Positions 18,230 to 26,968 are shown, numbered from the stretch's first letter. The stretch is DNA of 64,000 bases from Acidimicrobiaceae bacterium (GCA_003158855.1 PMLJ01000014.1:17048-81047), one strand, 5' to 3'. Numbers and translations: made by a program. Notes: generated by a model from the sequence alone, not told the origin.

Positions 18230-18757
18230 TCAGTTGGCGTCGGGCTCTTCGGTGACGTTGTAGGTGATCTTTCGAAGCAGTCGGGCGAGCTCTCGCTGCT
18301 CGGTGGCGCTGAGGGCGCTGACCGCTTCGCGCTCGTGCTGATTGAAGGCGGGAAAGAGCTCCTCGATCAGACGCTCGCCCTTCGCGGTGAGGCTGATCGA
18401 GACGCGGCGCCGATCGTCGCTGTGGGGGATTCGGCGAATCAGTTTCTGCCCCTGGAGGGTCTTGATGACTCCGGTGAGCGTTCCCTTGGTGACGCCGGCC
18501 TCGCTCGCCACGTGCCCGGTCTCCTGGCCCCCCCAGATCCAGAGCACCCACAGAACGGTGAAGGCGACCCAGCTGAGATCGTACTCGGCGAGCACCGTGC
18601 GCTCCATGTGGTTGCGCACGGCCGTGCCGGCGCGGTAGACGTTCGAGACAGCGCTCATCGCGGTGAAGTTGAAGTGCTGGCCCTTGAGGCGGGCCCGGAT
18701 ATCTCGCTCGGCCTGAAGCACTTCAGAGGGCGTAGAGGACGATATGCGGCGGCTCAT
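18230..18757 (-). CDS. MarR-family regulator of the meta-cleavage operon
   Basis: A 175-residue winged-helix regulator: TGHVASEAGVTKGTLTGVIKTLQGQ is split across the recognition helix at about residues 90-115, and the wing carries IPHSDDRRRVSISLTAKG with the usual D-x-R. MarR proteins commonly sense aromatic acids, and HpaR, regulator of homoprotocatechuate genes, is of this family. Start ATG 18757 lies 4 bp after the decarboxylase stop, so it is the last gene of the five-gene operon; the longer open frame upstream overlaps that gene. Ligand and operator are unknown. Confidence 0.88.
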   Translation of the reverse strand: MSRRISSSTPSEVLQAERDIRARLKGQHFNFTAMSAVSNVYRAGTAVRNHMERTVLAEYDLSWVAFTVLWVLWIWGGQETGHVASEAGVTKGTLTGVIKTLQGQKLIRRIPHSDDRRRVSISLTAKGERLIEELFPAFNQHEREAVSALSATEQRELARLLRKITYNVTEEPDAN

Positions 18758-18761
18758 AGGA

Positions 18762-19556
18762 CTAGTGCAGTGTACGCCCTCCTGCAAAGGTCGTACCCAC
18801 CGTTCGGAAGTATCCGCCGAGGATCTCCTGGGGGGCGAGCAGCGTGAGTTCCTCGGTGGGCGACTCGAGTAGTTCCAGGGTCGCTGATCCGCCAAAGACC
18901 GGTCCGAGCTCGACGTTGGTCCCCGACATGGTCACCACCTCGCTAAGCGAATCAACGCCGTCGAGTTCGATGCGCGGAAACCATCGATGGTGCACCATGG
19001 GGTGCCCGTTCACGAAACCGTTCGAGGAGGCGGGACCTTCAAGGGTGACGGTGGCGTTCGCCAGTCGCCGGTCGCTCGCGGCGAGGGTCATGCCGAACTT
19101 GCCACCGGGCTCGAGGCGCGGACCCGCGGAACCAACGGTGATGGGGCGGGTCTGATGAATGGAGCCGATCTTCTTCGGGTACCCCTGCAGGTAGCCACGA
19201 ACGAGGGCGAAGTCCTTGTCGACCCAGATGAAGACGCAGCGGCTGTAGACCTGGCCCTCGTAGCGACAACGCACGACGACGAACGCCTCCTTGTACTGGC
19301 TTCGAACCGGATCGAGCAGCTCCGCGCCGTCGTCGCCACAGCTCTGCCAATCGGCCCAGATGAAGGCGACTGCGCCGGGGTCCTCGTCGTCGTGCACGAG
19401 CTCGAGGTCGGGGGGCAGGACCGCCCGCACGTTCTTGGGATCGGTCCGGTACTCAACGGTGAGCAGGTCACCCGAGTAGTGCCACGGCGTCGGCGGAAGG
19501 AGCGACGCGCGGCCTGATTCGGTTCTTGGAAAGGGTAGCCCCCTCATGTTCATCAC
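18762..19556 (-). CDS. acetoacetate decarboxylase (ADC) family enzyme
   Basis: A 264-residue enzyme of the ADC superfamily. The paired lysines of the active site are Lys128-Lys129 in LQGYPKKIGS, where the first forms the Schiff base with the keto-acid in true acetoacetate decarboxylase. VYSRCVFIWVDKDFALVRG before it and PMVHHRWFPRIELDG near 200 fit the fold. ADC relatives include decarboxylases and also hydratase/aldolase-like enzymes. Here it lies between the ring-cleaving dioxygenase (ATGA overlap) and the MarR gene, so a keto-acid intermediate of aromatic breakdown is the likely substrate; acetoacetate itself seems less likely. Confidence 0.85.
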   Translation of the reverse strand: MMNMRGLPFPRTESGRASLLPPTPWHYSGDLLTVEYRTDPKNVRAVLPPDLELVHDDEDPGAVAFIWADWQSCGDDGAELLDPVRSQYKEAFVVVRCRYEGQVYSRCVFIWVDKDFALVRGYLQGYPKKIGSIHQTRPITVGSAGPRLEPGGKFGMTLAASDRRLANATVTLEGPASSNGFVNGHPMVHHRWFPRIELDGVDSLSEVVTMSGTNVELGPVFGGSATLELLESPTEELTLLAPQEILGGYFRTVGTTFAGGRTLH

Positions 19557-20434
19557 GCTCCCGTCCAGCCGGTCGCCGGCCGATCAAACCAAATGTGAAC
19601 CTGACCAGTTCCAATAGAGTTTTCGTACTCGGAGTACATTCGACCCGGCGCGACGCAGTCGACGCCGCCGAGAGCGTGGGCCATCATCTGGTAGTGGCCG
19701 AAGTGGCCTTCGGGTCGAACTGACATGAACTCGTCCATCTCGTTGAGCACCTGAGCGTGATCGCCGCGCACCAGCGCATCGATGACACGGTGGTCCCAGA
19801 GCCGGGCATCCTCGGAGAAGATGTGCTCCTCGCCAGCGGCTTCGTGCTTTCGCAGGTCGCGCAGCTTGTGGAACGTGTGGCTCACGGCGCCCGACGCCAC
19901 CAGCACCACGCGCAGGTCACTCTGGCGCACAGCCTCGGCGACGACCTTGCCGACGGTCTCGAAGTCGCGGTCCTCGGCGGTCTGGCAGACCCCGAGCGAG
20001 AGCCAGGCCTCCTCAGCCTGCAGGAACGGCAGGAAATTGAGGGTCGCGTAGGCGCTTGGAAGGTGCTCGTTGTCGATCGCGGTTATCCAGCATTCGGGCG
20101 TCTCATCGGCGATCTTGCTGATGAGTCGTGCGAAATCCGGATTGCCGGGCATGTCGTAGGGGACACTCGACATTCCGCGCGGCAGCTCGTCGCTCGTGTA
20201 ATAGCCCATCCGGCGCTCGTGGGCGGTGACGACGAACTCCACGGTCGTGTACCAGTGGCTGTCAAAGACGAGTACGACGTCGGGCTTCAAGACGTCGAAC
20301 ACTTCCTTTCGCAGTTGGTGTAGCCCGGTGTAGAGGGTGATCTCCTTGCCGTGATTGAGCTCGCGCCGTATCTCATCCGGCAGAACGATAGTTGGGACGT
20401 GAGCGAGGAGCCCCGCGCCGATGATCTCACCCAT
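19553..20434 (-). CDS. hpaD: class III extradiol dioxygenase, HpaD-type
   Basis: A 293-residue Fe(II) ring-cleaving enzyme of the LigB family. Predicted metal ligands are His12 (GLLAHVPT) and His60 (VFDSHWYT). VFDSHWYTTVEF and YTSDELPRGM match the pattern of E. coli homoprotocatechuate (3,4-dihydroxyphenylacetate) 2,3-dioxygenase, and the C-terminal HFGHYQMMAHALGGVDC is typical of the family. It should open the ring to 5-carboxymethyl-2-hydroxymuconate semialdehyde, the substrate of the aldehyde dehydrogenase encoded just upstream with an 8-bp overlap. Related catechols are possible alternative substrates. Confidence 0.85.
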   Translation of the reverse strand: MGEIIGAGLLAHVPTIVLPDEIRRELNHGKEITLYTGLHQLRKEVFDVLKPDVVLVFDSHWYTTVEFVVTAHERRMGYYTSDELPRGMSSVPYDMPGNPDFARLISKIADETPECWITAIDNEHLPSAYATLNFLPFLQAEEAWLSLGVCQTAEDRDFETVGKVVAEAVRQSDLRVVLVASGAVSHTFHKLRDLRKHEAAGEEHIFSEDARLWDHRVIDALVRGDHAQVLNEMDEFMSVRPEGHFGHYQMMAHALGGVDCVAPGRMYSEYENSIGTGQVHIWFDRPATGWTGA

Positions 20435-21896
20435 GGGTTGTACCCTCCTTGATCTGTAGCGTCTTCAGGTCCGAATAGAAGTCGAGTGCGTAGTCGCCGC
20501 CCTCACGGCCGATTCCGCTGATGCCGGTTCCTCCGAAGGGAGCGGTCAGGTCGCGCACGAGGAAGCAGTTCACCCAGATGGTGCCCGCGCGAAGCGCCGC
20601 GCCGAGCCTCGTCGACCGATCGCGACTGCTCGTGTAGACGATCGCCGAGAGTCCGTAGGGGGTCGAGTTCGCGAGCGCGACCGCCTCGGTCTCGTCGTCG
20701 AAGGCCTGCAGCGTGAGCACGGGCCCGAATATCTCGTGTTGGACGACTTCGGACGAATTGGAGAGCGGCTCAATCAGCGTCGGGCGGTACCAGAGGCCGT
20801 CGGGACGATCGATCTCGCCGCCGAACAGGATGACGTCACCGCTGGCTTTGGCGCGCTCCACGAAGCCGCTCACGCGTGCCAAGTGGTCGGGGTGGATGAG
20901 CGGCGAGACCGAGGTGGCGACCTCGCGGCTGTCGCCGAGAACGTGACGTTCGCTCGCCGCCTCGAAGAGCTCGATGAAACGCTCACGTACACCTCGCTGC
21001 ACGATGAGCCGCGTGCCCGCGAGGCACACTTGTCCTCCGTCGTCGAACATCACGGCTGCCTTCTCGGCGGCGGCTTCGAGGTCGGCGTCAGCAAAGACAA
21101 TGAACGGACCCTTGCCACCGAGTTCGGCGGTGAATGGGACGAGATTCCTCGCCGCCGCCGCTCCGATGACGCGCCCGGTCTCTGGCGAGCCGGTGAAGGA
21201 GATCCTTCGCACTCGCGGGTCGTTCACGAGCGCGAAGCCGACCTCCGCGCCGAGTCCCTGGACGACGTTGAAGACACCCGGGGGGAACTCCGCCTCTTGC
21301 ACCAGGTCCATGAGCATCGAACAACTGAGCGGAGACCACTCCGCCGGCTTCAAGATGACCGTGTTGCCCGCCGCCAAGGCGGGCGCGCACTTCCACGTCG
21401 ACAACATGAATGGCGCGTTCCACGGGGTGATGACCACAGCGGGTCCCGCGGGCATGCGCAGTACCGTGTTCTCCGTGCCGTTCGAGTTCCAGCGGCGTGG
21501 TTCGTAGTCGCGAGCGAGCGCGGCGTAGGCACGAAAATTACGCGCGCCACGGCCGATGACGCGCAGTCGCAGGCTCTCTTCGAGCATTGCCATGTCGAGG
21601 CACTCCACGTGAGCGATCTTCTCGACGTCGCGGTCGATCATGTCCGCCAGTCGGTCGAGGTAGATGCCGCGCTGATACGTGCTGAGGGATGACCAATCGT
21701 CAAACGCTTCGAGCGCCGCGCCGACGGCGAGGTCCGCCTCACGGGCTCCGCCACGCGCGACGTCGGCGAGCCGCCATTGCCAGTCGAGCGGCGAACGATC
21801 CTCGAACGTGGTCGCGGATGCGACTCGTTCGCCGTTGATGAAGTGATCCGGCGAGACGCTGATGCCGTCCACGTCGACGCGGGGGGAGGCGCTCAT
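20427..21896 (-). CDS. hpaE: aldehyde dehydrogenase, HpaE-type
   Basis: A 489-residue NAD(P)-dependent aldehyde dehydrogenase. All key segments are present: VVITPWNAPFMLSTWK, KPAEWSPLSC, ISFTGSPETGR, the general base Glu in AELGGKGPF and the nucleophile Cys in GGQVCLAGTR near residue 295. Between an FAH-type hydrolase and an HpaD-type dioxygenase, oxidation of the ring-opened semialdehyde to the muconate dicarboxylate is the most likely role. A PuuC-like role with gamma-glutamyl-aminoaldehydes is an alternative given the nearby GS-like and PuuD-like genes. It overlaps its upstream gene by 4 bp. Confidence 0.88.
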   Translation of the reverse strand: MSASPRVDVDGISVSPDHFINGERVASATTFEDRSPLDWQWRLADVARGGAREADLAVGAALEAFDDWSSLSTYQRGIYLDRLADMIDRDVEKIAHVECLDMAMLEESLRLRVIGRGARNFRAYAALARDYEPRRWNSNGTENTVLRMPAGPAVVITPWNAPFMLSTWKCAPALAAGNTVILKPAEWSPLSCSMLMDLVQEAEFPPGVFNVVQGLGAEVGFALVNDPRVRRISFTGSPETGRVIGAAAARNLVPFTAELGGKGPFIVFADADLEAAAEKAAVMFDDGGQVCLAGTRLIVQRGVRERFIELFEAASERHVLGDSREVATSVSPLIHPDHLARVSGFVERAKASGDVILFGGEIDRPDGLWYRPTLIEPLSNSSEVVQHEIFGPVLTLQAFDDETEAVALANSTPYGLSAIVYTSSRDRSTRLGAALRAGTIWVNCFLVRDLTAPFGGTGISGIGREGGDYALDFYSDLKTLQIKEGTTHG

Positions 21897-22786
21897 GACT
21901 GGAACTTCGGCCGCACTCGAGGGAAGGGCAGGTCTTCCTTGGGCGTAGGGGAGGGGCGTCGCTGGCCTCGAAACTCCCAGTCGCCGCCCAAGGCAGTCGA
22001 AAGGACCTCTTCGCTGGCGGTTGGTTGGGCGCCGACTTCGTCACTGACGGGCTCGGGACCCTCGACGATGTGGTTCACGAGGACTCCGAGTCCCTCGACC
22101 TCGACCGACACGACGTCGCCCGGCTCGACCGGGCGCGAGATCGCCGGCGTTCCCGAGAGGATGATGTCGCCCGGGACCAAGGTGATGAGACGCGCGAGGT
22201 CGGCGACCAGGTAGTGCATGTCCCAGGCCATCTCCTCGGTCGACCCATCTTGGCGAACGATGCCGTTGACCGACGTGCGCATTGACTTGTTGCGAAAGTC
22301 CCAGTCGGTGACGACTCCGGGACCGATGGGGCAGAGGGTGTCGGCACCCTTGACGCGAAGCATGGATCCGGCGTCGGTGTCCCGGAAATCGTGGAGCCCG
22401 TAATCATTGGACACGGTGTAGCCCAGGATGTATCGGGCGGCGTCGGCGACGGCGATGTTGCGGGCAGTGCGTCCGATAACGATCGCGACCTCCCCCTCGT
22501 AGTTCAGGTAGCTGCAGTTCGATGGCCGCACCACGCCCGCTCCGTGGCTATTGAGCGACGAGACCGGCTTCTGGAAGTACGTGGGGGCGGGCGCCAGGTC
22601 GATACCGAACTCGCGGACCCTCGAGATGTGATTGAGGTGGCAGCAGAGGATCTTGGTGGGCGACACCGGCGGCAGGTGCGTGGCGCGCGACGCCTCGACC
22701 CGGCGTCCGTCGCGCGCGACGAGTGTTTCGCCGTCCACGACGACCTCGGTGGCGCAGCCGTCCAGCAGGATTCTCCGAAATTCCAC
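21893..22786 (-). CDS. fumarylacetoacetate hydrolase family protein, HpaG-like
   Basis: A 297-residue FAH-superfamily enzyme. The metal-binding core is visible as NYEGEVAIVIGRTARN, followed by GYTVSNDYGLHDFRD and GDIILSGTPAISRPVEPGD near the C-terminus. In homoprotocatechuate breakdown the FAH enzyme HpaG decarboxylates and isomerises the ring-fission product; other members hydrolyse acylpyruvates. GTG 22786, preceded by GGGGA, is the first gene of the operon FAH-ALDH-dioxygenase-ADC-MarR. It is divergent from the GS-like gene across 111 bp, so the two may share control. The last ~40 residues are an unconserved Pro/Glu-rich extension. Confidence 0.85.
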   Translation of the reverse strand: MEFRRILLDGCATEVVVDGETLVARDGRRVEASRATHLPPVSPTKILCCHLNHISRVREFGIDLAPAPTYFQKPVSSLNSHGAGVVRPSNCSYLNYEGEVAIVIGRTARNIAVADAARYILGYTVSNDYGLHDFRDTDAGSMLRVKGADTLCPIGPGVVTDWDFRNKSMRTSVNGIVRQDGSTEEMAWDMHYLVADLARLITLVPGDIILSGTPAISRPVEPGDVVSVEVEGLGVLVNHIVEGPEPVSDEVGAQPTASEEVLSTALGGDWEFRGQRRPSPTPKEDLPFPRVRPKFQS

Positions 22787-22897
22787 ATCGTCCCCAATAT
22801 CGTTTGTGCCTAAATGATGTCCTCAGGATAGTAAGTTCTTGTGTCACTGTCATCTCTGCGGGTGCTACTTTTCCCGAAGAATCCAGAAGGGGGCGTT

Positions 22898-24187
22898 ATG
22901 GGCGAGGAATTCAATCGACTTCGAGTGCTGTGGCCGGACCACCTGGGCCTCGCGCGTGGCAAGTACGTCCCGGCGTCGCTCGCTGACCGCGGCGTTCGCC
23001 ACTGCACCGGCATGTGGTCGCTCGGCTACGACCGAGTGATGACGCCCAACACCCCTGGCTCGGGCTGGAACGACGGACTGCCGGACCTCGACGCCACTTA
23101 CTCGATGGACGACCTGCGTCCGGGTTGGGAGGCGGGGACCAAGGTCGTTGTCGCCGACCTCGTCGACAAGGCGGGTCCCATCCAGGTCTCGCCGCGCGCC
23201 GCGCTCAAGCGCGCCGTCGCCGACTGGCAGGCGCTCGGTTACGCACCGTTCGTCGGGATGGAGTTCGAGGCGTACCTTTTCGAAGACGACGGCAACGGGG
23301 GATGGAAGCCGCTCGACACCCCGGGCGCCTTCGTCTACGGCACGGGCCCGGCGGTCGACCCGCGGGGAATCATTGACGCCGTGTGGGCGGCGTGCGAGCA
23401 GGCCAACATCCCCTTGGAGTCGGTGAACTCCGAGTACGACACGCCCCAGTTCGAGTTCACGCTCCGCTACTCGGACGCGCTTCGAGCGGCGGACGAGGGA
23501 TTTTTGTTCAAGGTCCTCGCCCGAGAGATCGCCTTCCAGCACGGAATCCTCATGACCTTCATGGGAAAGCCGCTCTCGGACCGCGGCGGCTCGGGACTCC
23601 ATTTCAACATGTCGCTTCGAAACGAGTCAGGTGAGAACGCGATCAACGACGTGGCGAGCGCCGACGGCCTCTCGGCGCTCGCGAAGCACTCGGTGGCGGG
23701 AATGCTCGCCCACCATCAAGGTCTCGCGGGCCTCTGCGCGCCCACGGTGAACGCTTACAAGCGGCTGCGTCCGGCGTCGCTGTCGGGCTACTGGGCCAAC
23801 TGGGGCTACGACCACCGCGGAGCCACTGTTCGAGTGCCGCCCGAGCGCGGGGAAGGCGCGCGTCTCGAGCACCGTCTCAGCGACGGCGGCGCCGTCGTGC
23901 ACACGTCGCTGGCGGCGATCCTGCAGGCGGCGCGACTCGGAGTTGTCAACGAGCTGCCACTGGGGCCTGCGGAAACCGGTAATGGTCTGGACACCATCGA
24001 CGCGACAGTGGGCGTGCCCCTGTCGCTCGGCGACGCCTTGGACGCGCTCGAAGCGGACCAGGAACTCGTCGACGCCGTGGGTCCGATGCTCGTGGGACAA
24101 CACCTCGCGGTCAAACGCGCCGAGTGGGAGCGTTACCTCAGCGCGACGACGGACTGGGAAGTGCGCGAGTACCTGCCGTTCCTCTAG
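22898..24187 (+). CDS. glutamine-synthetase-like gamma-glutamyl ligase
   Basis: A 429-residue enzyme of the GlnA superfamily, without the length and N-terminus of housekeeping GlnA. The ATP/metal core is recognisable: GMEFEAYLFED, VNSEYDTPQFEFTLRYSDAL, FMGKPLSDRGGSGLHFNMSL, NAYKRLRP and ATVRVPPERGEGARLEHRL. Such proteins join glutamate to amines, for example PuuA with putrescine, GlnA3 with polyamines, IpuC with isopropylamine or AtdA1 with aniline. ATG 22898 has a strong Shine-Dalgarno (AGAAGGGGG); the open frame extends to GTG 22841. The neighbouring PuuD-like gene supports an amine-gamma-glutamylation role. The amine is unknown. Its stop shares CTAG with the P450 stop. Confidence 0.85.
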   Translation: MGEEFNRLRVLWPDHLGLARGKYVPASLADRGVRHCTGMWSLGYDRVMTPNTPGSGWNDGLPDLDATYSMDDLRPGWEAGTKVVVADLVDKAGPIQVSPRAALKRAVADWQALGYAPFVGMEFEAYLFEDDGNGGWKPLDTPGAFVYGTGPAVDPRGIIDAVWAACEQANIPLESVNSEYDTPQFEFTLRYSDALRAADEGFLFKVLAREIAFQHGILMTFMGKPLSDRGGSGLHFNMSLRNESGENAINDVASADGLSALAKHSVAGMLAHHQGLAGLCAPTVNAYKRLRPASLSGYWANWGYDHRGATVRVPPERGEGARLEHRLSDGGAVVHTSLAAILQAARLGVVNELPLGPAETGNGLDTIDATVGVPLSLGDALDALEADQELVDAVGPMLVGQHLAVKRAEWERYLSATTDWEVREYLPFL

Positions 24188-25428
24188 CGCCAGTTCACCT
24201 TCACCGGGAGCTTCTTGATTCCGCTGATGAAGTTGGAGCGGAATCGTTCGGACGGACCGTTGCCCTCCACGCTCGACCAGGCCTTCGCCATCTCTTCGAA
24301 CATCACCCGCAGTTCGAGTCGCGCCAAGTGCGCCCCGAGGCAGAGATGGGCGCTGTGGAGCCCGAACGCCACATGGTCGTTGGGGGACCGGTCGGGCTGG
24401 AAGGTGAACGGGTCGTTGAACTGGTCCTCGTCGAAGTTCGCCGACACGTACCAAAGAACGACCTTGTCACCCTTCGCCAGCTGCTGGCCGCGCAGTTCGG
24501 TGTCCTCGACGACCGTGCGGCGAAAGTGCATCGTCGTCGATGACCAGCGCAGCACCTCGTCGACGAGGGCCTTGCGCTCGGCGTCGTCCATCAGGGGCAG
24601 TCGAGCGAACAGTTCGGGCCGCTCGATGAAGGCTTGCATCCCGGCGACCATCGTGTAACGGGTCGTGTCGTTGCCCGCGGCAACCATCAGGGTGAAGAAG
24701 TTCTTCAACGTCGGATCATCGAGGCGGTCGCCTTCGGAGTTGGGCTCGAGCAGGGCGCTGAGCACGTCGTGGGTGGGGGTGATCCGGCGTTGCTCGAGCG
24801 CCTGCTGGGCGTACTCGAACAACTCCAGGGCCACGGGGCTTCGAAAGGGCAGCAGACGGTACGCGCTGGTGTCAGTCTGGTCGACGACGTAGTCGGTGAA
24901 CTCCGGATCGGTGTTGCCGATCAAGGCGTCGCCCCGGCTTACAAGCCAGTCGAGGTCTTCATCGGGTAGGCCGAGAAGACGGCCCAGCATCTTCATCGGC
25001 AACTCCCGTGCCACGCTCTTGACGAAGTCGAATTCATTCGCGCCGTTCAGGTTGTCGAGGACTTCGCGGGCGAGCTCGCGCACCGAGTCCTCGTAGCTGT
25101 GCACAGCGCGCGGCGTGAATGGGCGCGACACTAGACGGCGAAGGCGGGTGTGTTCGGGCGAGTCCATCTCCATCAGCGTCCGACGAGCTTCGGTCTCCTC
25201 TTCGTCCATGTCTTCCATTCGGATTCCCATTCGGCTGGAGAAGAGTTCGGTGTGGCGGCTGGCGTAGAGGACATCCTCATACTTGGTGAGGCTCCAAAAA
25301 CCGCGTCCACCGTCGGGCTCGTCGGTCCACGCCACCGGGTTCGTGGTACGAAGCTCGCGAAACGTCGCGTGGGGGACGCCCTCGACGTAGGTGTCGTGCG
25401 AGGTGATGGTCGCTGCGAAGTCTTCCAT
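24184..25428 (-). CDS. cytochrome P450
   Basis: A 414-residue soluble bacterial P450 monooxygenase. The I-helix oxygen motif is AAGNDTTR, the K-helix ExxR is EVLR, and the heme ligand is the Cys at about 363 in FGLHSAHLCLGAHLAR. In that loop the usual FGxGxH glycine is replaced by His, an uncommon variant. The layout resembles CYP125/CYP142-type actinobacterial enzymes that oxidise steroids or terpenes, but the substrate is not decidable; hydroxylation of an aromatic or amine is possible in this context. ATG 25428 is chosen because AAAGGGAG precedes it; a TTG lies 8 codons upstream. A ferredoxin partner is not adjacent. Confidence 0.9.
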   Translation of the reverse strand: MEDFAATITSHDTYVEGVPHATFRELRTTNPVAWTDEPDGGRGFWSLTKYEDVLYASRHTELFSSRMGIRMEDMDEEETEARRTLMEMDSPEHTRLRRLVSRPFTPRAVHSYEDSVRELAREVLDNLNGANEFDFVKSVARELPMKMLGRLLGLPDEDLDWLVSRGDALIGNTDPEFTDYVVDQTDTSAYRLLPFRSPVALELFEYAQQALEQRRITPTHDVLSALLEPNSEGDRLDDPTLKNFFTLMVAAGNDTTRYTMVAGMQAFIERPELFARLPLMDDAERKALVDEVLRWSSTTMHFRRTVVEDTELRGQQLAKGDKVVLWYVSANFDEDQFNDPFTFQPDRSPNDHVAFGLHSAHLCLGAHLARLELRVMFEEMAKAWSSVEGNGPSERFRSNFISGIKKLPVKVNWR

Positions 25429-25511
25429 GAAAGCCGGTCTCCCTTTAGTCAAAAAGGAGTGTAGTTGTTCGTAACCAAACGATTTGCCACCAATTTTTGA
25501 CCCCGGATGCG

Positions 25512-25517
25512 TAATAT
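25512..25517 (+). promoter_or_regulatory. -10 element TAATAT, leaderless start of the PuuD-like gene
   Basis: TAATAT ends 6 nt before the ATG at 25524, in the 95-bp divergent gap with the P450 gene. Confidence 0.5.
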
Positions 25518-25523
25518 GAACCT

Positions 25524-26243
25524 ATGACGAGACCTTTGATAGGCGTGACGGGCCGTCGCTGGCCGGCCAGGGCCTTGGGTGAGTTTGTCCCCAAAGCAAT
25601 GTTGGAGATTAAGTTCGACCTCCACTTTTCCGACTATCCGCGTTCCATCGCCCTCGCCGGGGGGTTGCCGGTCGAGTTGACCCGCGACGCCGATGTGGAG
25701 GAGATGGTCGCTCATCTGGACGGCCTGGTCCTGAGTGGGGGAGCGGACGTCGAGCCTTCGAGGTACGGCGCCGAACCCCACGAGAATCTCGGTCAGACCG
25801 AGCCCGATCGCGACGTGTGGGAGTTGGCCCTCTACGCCGCAGCCCGGCGCAAGGGGATCCCCGTGCTCGCCATCTGCCGAGGATTCCAGTTGGTGAACGT
25901 CGCCCACGGAGGAAGCCTCAACCAGCACGTTGAGCTCGGTGACGGAGCCGGGCATCCCCAGTGGGACGTAGACGGCCGCAGCGCCACCCACGACATCGAC
26001 AGCGTTCCCGGCACGATCGTCGCTTCTCTGGTTGGAGAGCACGCCTCGGTCAACTCGCTGCATCACCAGACCGTCCAGCAGCTGGGCGGTGGTCTCGTCG
26101 CGAGTGCCTTCGCTCCAGATGGCGTCATTGAAGGCATCGAGACGACCGACGGCGAAGTCGTGGCAGTGCAGTGGCATCCCGAGCTGCTCGAGGCGCCCGA
26201 TCCCACTTTCCGTTGGCTGGTCGAGAGTGCGAGCACGAAGTAG
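25524..26243 (+). CDS. gamma-glutamyl amide hydrolase, PuuD-like class I GATase
   Basis: A 239-residue class I glutamine-amidotransferase-fold hydrolase. The nucleophile is Cys118 in LAICRGFQLVNVAHGG, and the His-Glu pair is in VQWHPELLE near 215. LVLSGGADVEPSRYG near 70 is typical of the PuuD group, which hydrolyses gamma-glutamyl-GABA. In aniline degradation a related protein (AtdA2) pairs with a GS-like ligase. Here it is 1.3 kb from the GS-like gene with a P450 in between, so removal of the gamma-glutamyl group from an oxidised amine is the natural inference. Confidence 0.88.
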   Translation: MTRPLIGVTGRRWPARALGEFVPKAMLEIKFDLHFSDYPRSIALAGGLPVELTRDADVEEMVAHLDGLVLSGGADVEPSRYGAEPHENLGQTEPDRDVWELALYAAARRKGIPVLAICRGFQLVNVAHGGSLNQHVELGDGAGHPQWDVDGRSATHDIDSVPGTIVASLVGEHASVNSLHHQTVQQLGGGLVASAFAPDGVIEGIETTDGEVVAVQWHPELLEAPDPTFRWLVESASTK

Positions 26244-26281
26244 TCGCGCAGTCGGGCTGACCCGTCCATGCGGTGTGAGTT

Positions 26282-26952
26282 GTGACAATCTCGAGATGCG
26301 TCGGTTCGCCTCGGGCGTTGACGGTCCTGAGCGAAGACTGGACGTTGCGGCCAACGCCATCGCTGAACGTTCTGGTTGATCTCGCGGTCGAGGCCGAGTG
26401 GGCTCGGCGTGGATCGCGTCATGATCAGCGATCACGTGGTGCTCGGCCCCTCATGGAACTCGAAGGGGCTCCCACTCAACGTGCGTGACTACGCCATGGC
26501 GGCCAATCAGGATCAACACACCGTGGCCGAGTCCGTATTGGCCGCTCGCGGCGATCGCGTCTCGAATAACGAGGCTGCAGCTGGTGCTCGGAGCGGGCAC
26601 TTCGCCGCTTTGCCATCCTTTGATCAGCGCCAAGGACCTCGGGACGTTGGACCTGCTGTCCAACGGACGGCTTGTCAAGCTGCCGACGGTGAGCTGGCAC
26701 GCGGAAGAATACCGTGCCCTCGGCGAAGCCGGCCCGTCACTCTCGGACCTTGTACTGGTCGGCGGCGTACGTGGAGAGTTCGTCGATTCGACTTCGACAG
26801 CTGACCTCGACGCGGCCGTCGCCGCTGCCGCCCAGTAGGTTCGCGATGGCAATTCGACGCTCTGTTTCAAGGCGTCGATATCCGCCGACGAGTTCGACCG
26901 AGTGGTCGCTGCGTGCTCACCGTTACTCGCTGGTATCGCGAACCTGAGTTGA
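26282..26952 (+). pseudogene. decayed luciferase-like (LLM) flavin monooxygenase
   Basis: Three frames carry successive pieces of one LLM protein. Frame one (about 26282-26400) reads WTLRPTPSLNVLVDLAVEAE. A shift near 26400 leads to GLGVDRVMISDHVVLGPS, the strand-2 motif of these TIM barrels. A second shift near 26510 leads to PLAAIASRITRLQLVLG, then CHPLISAKDLGTLDLLSNGR. In that last frame a TAG at 26836-26838 interrupts, after which coding-like sequence (FDRVVAACSPLLAGIANLS) runs to TGA at 26950. Intact relatives are F420- or FMN-dependent oxidoreductases. The gene lies between the PuuD-like gene and a permease, so a catabolic step may have been lost. Confidence 0.7.
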
Positions 26953-26968
26953 TTGCTTGACTTCAATT

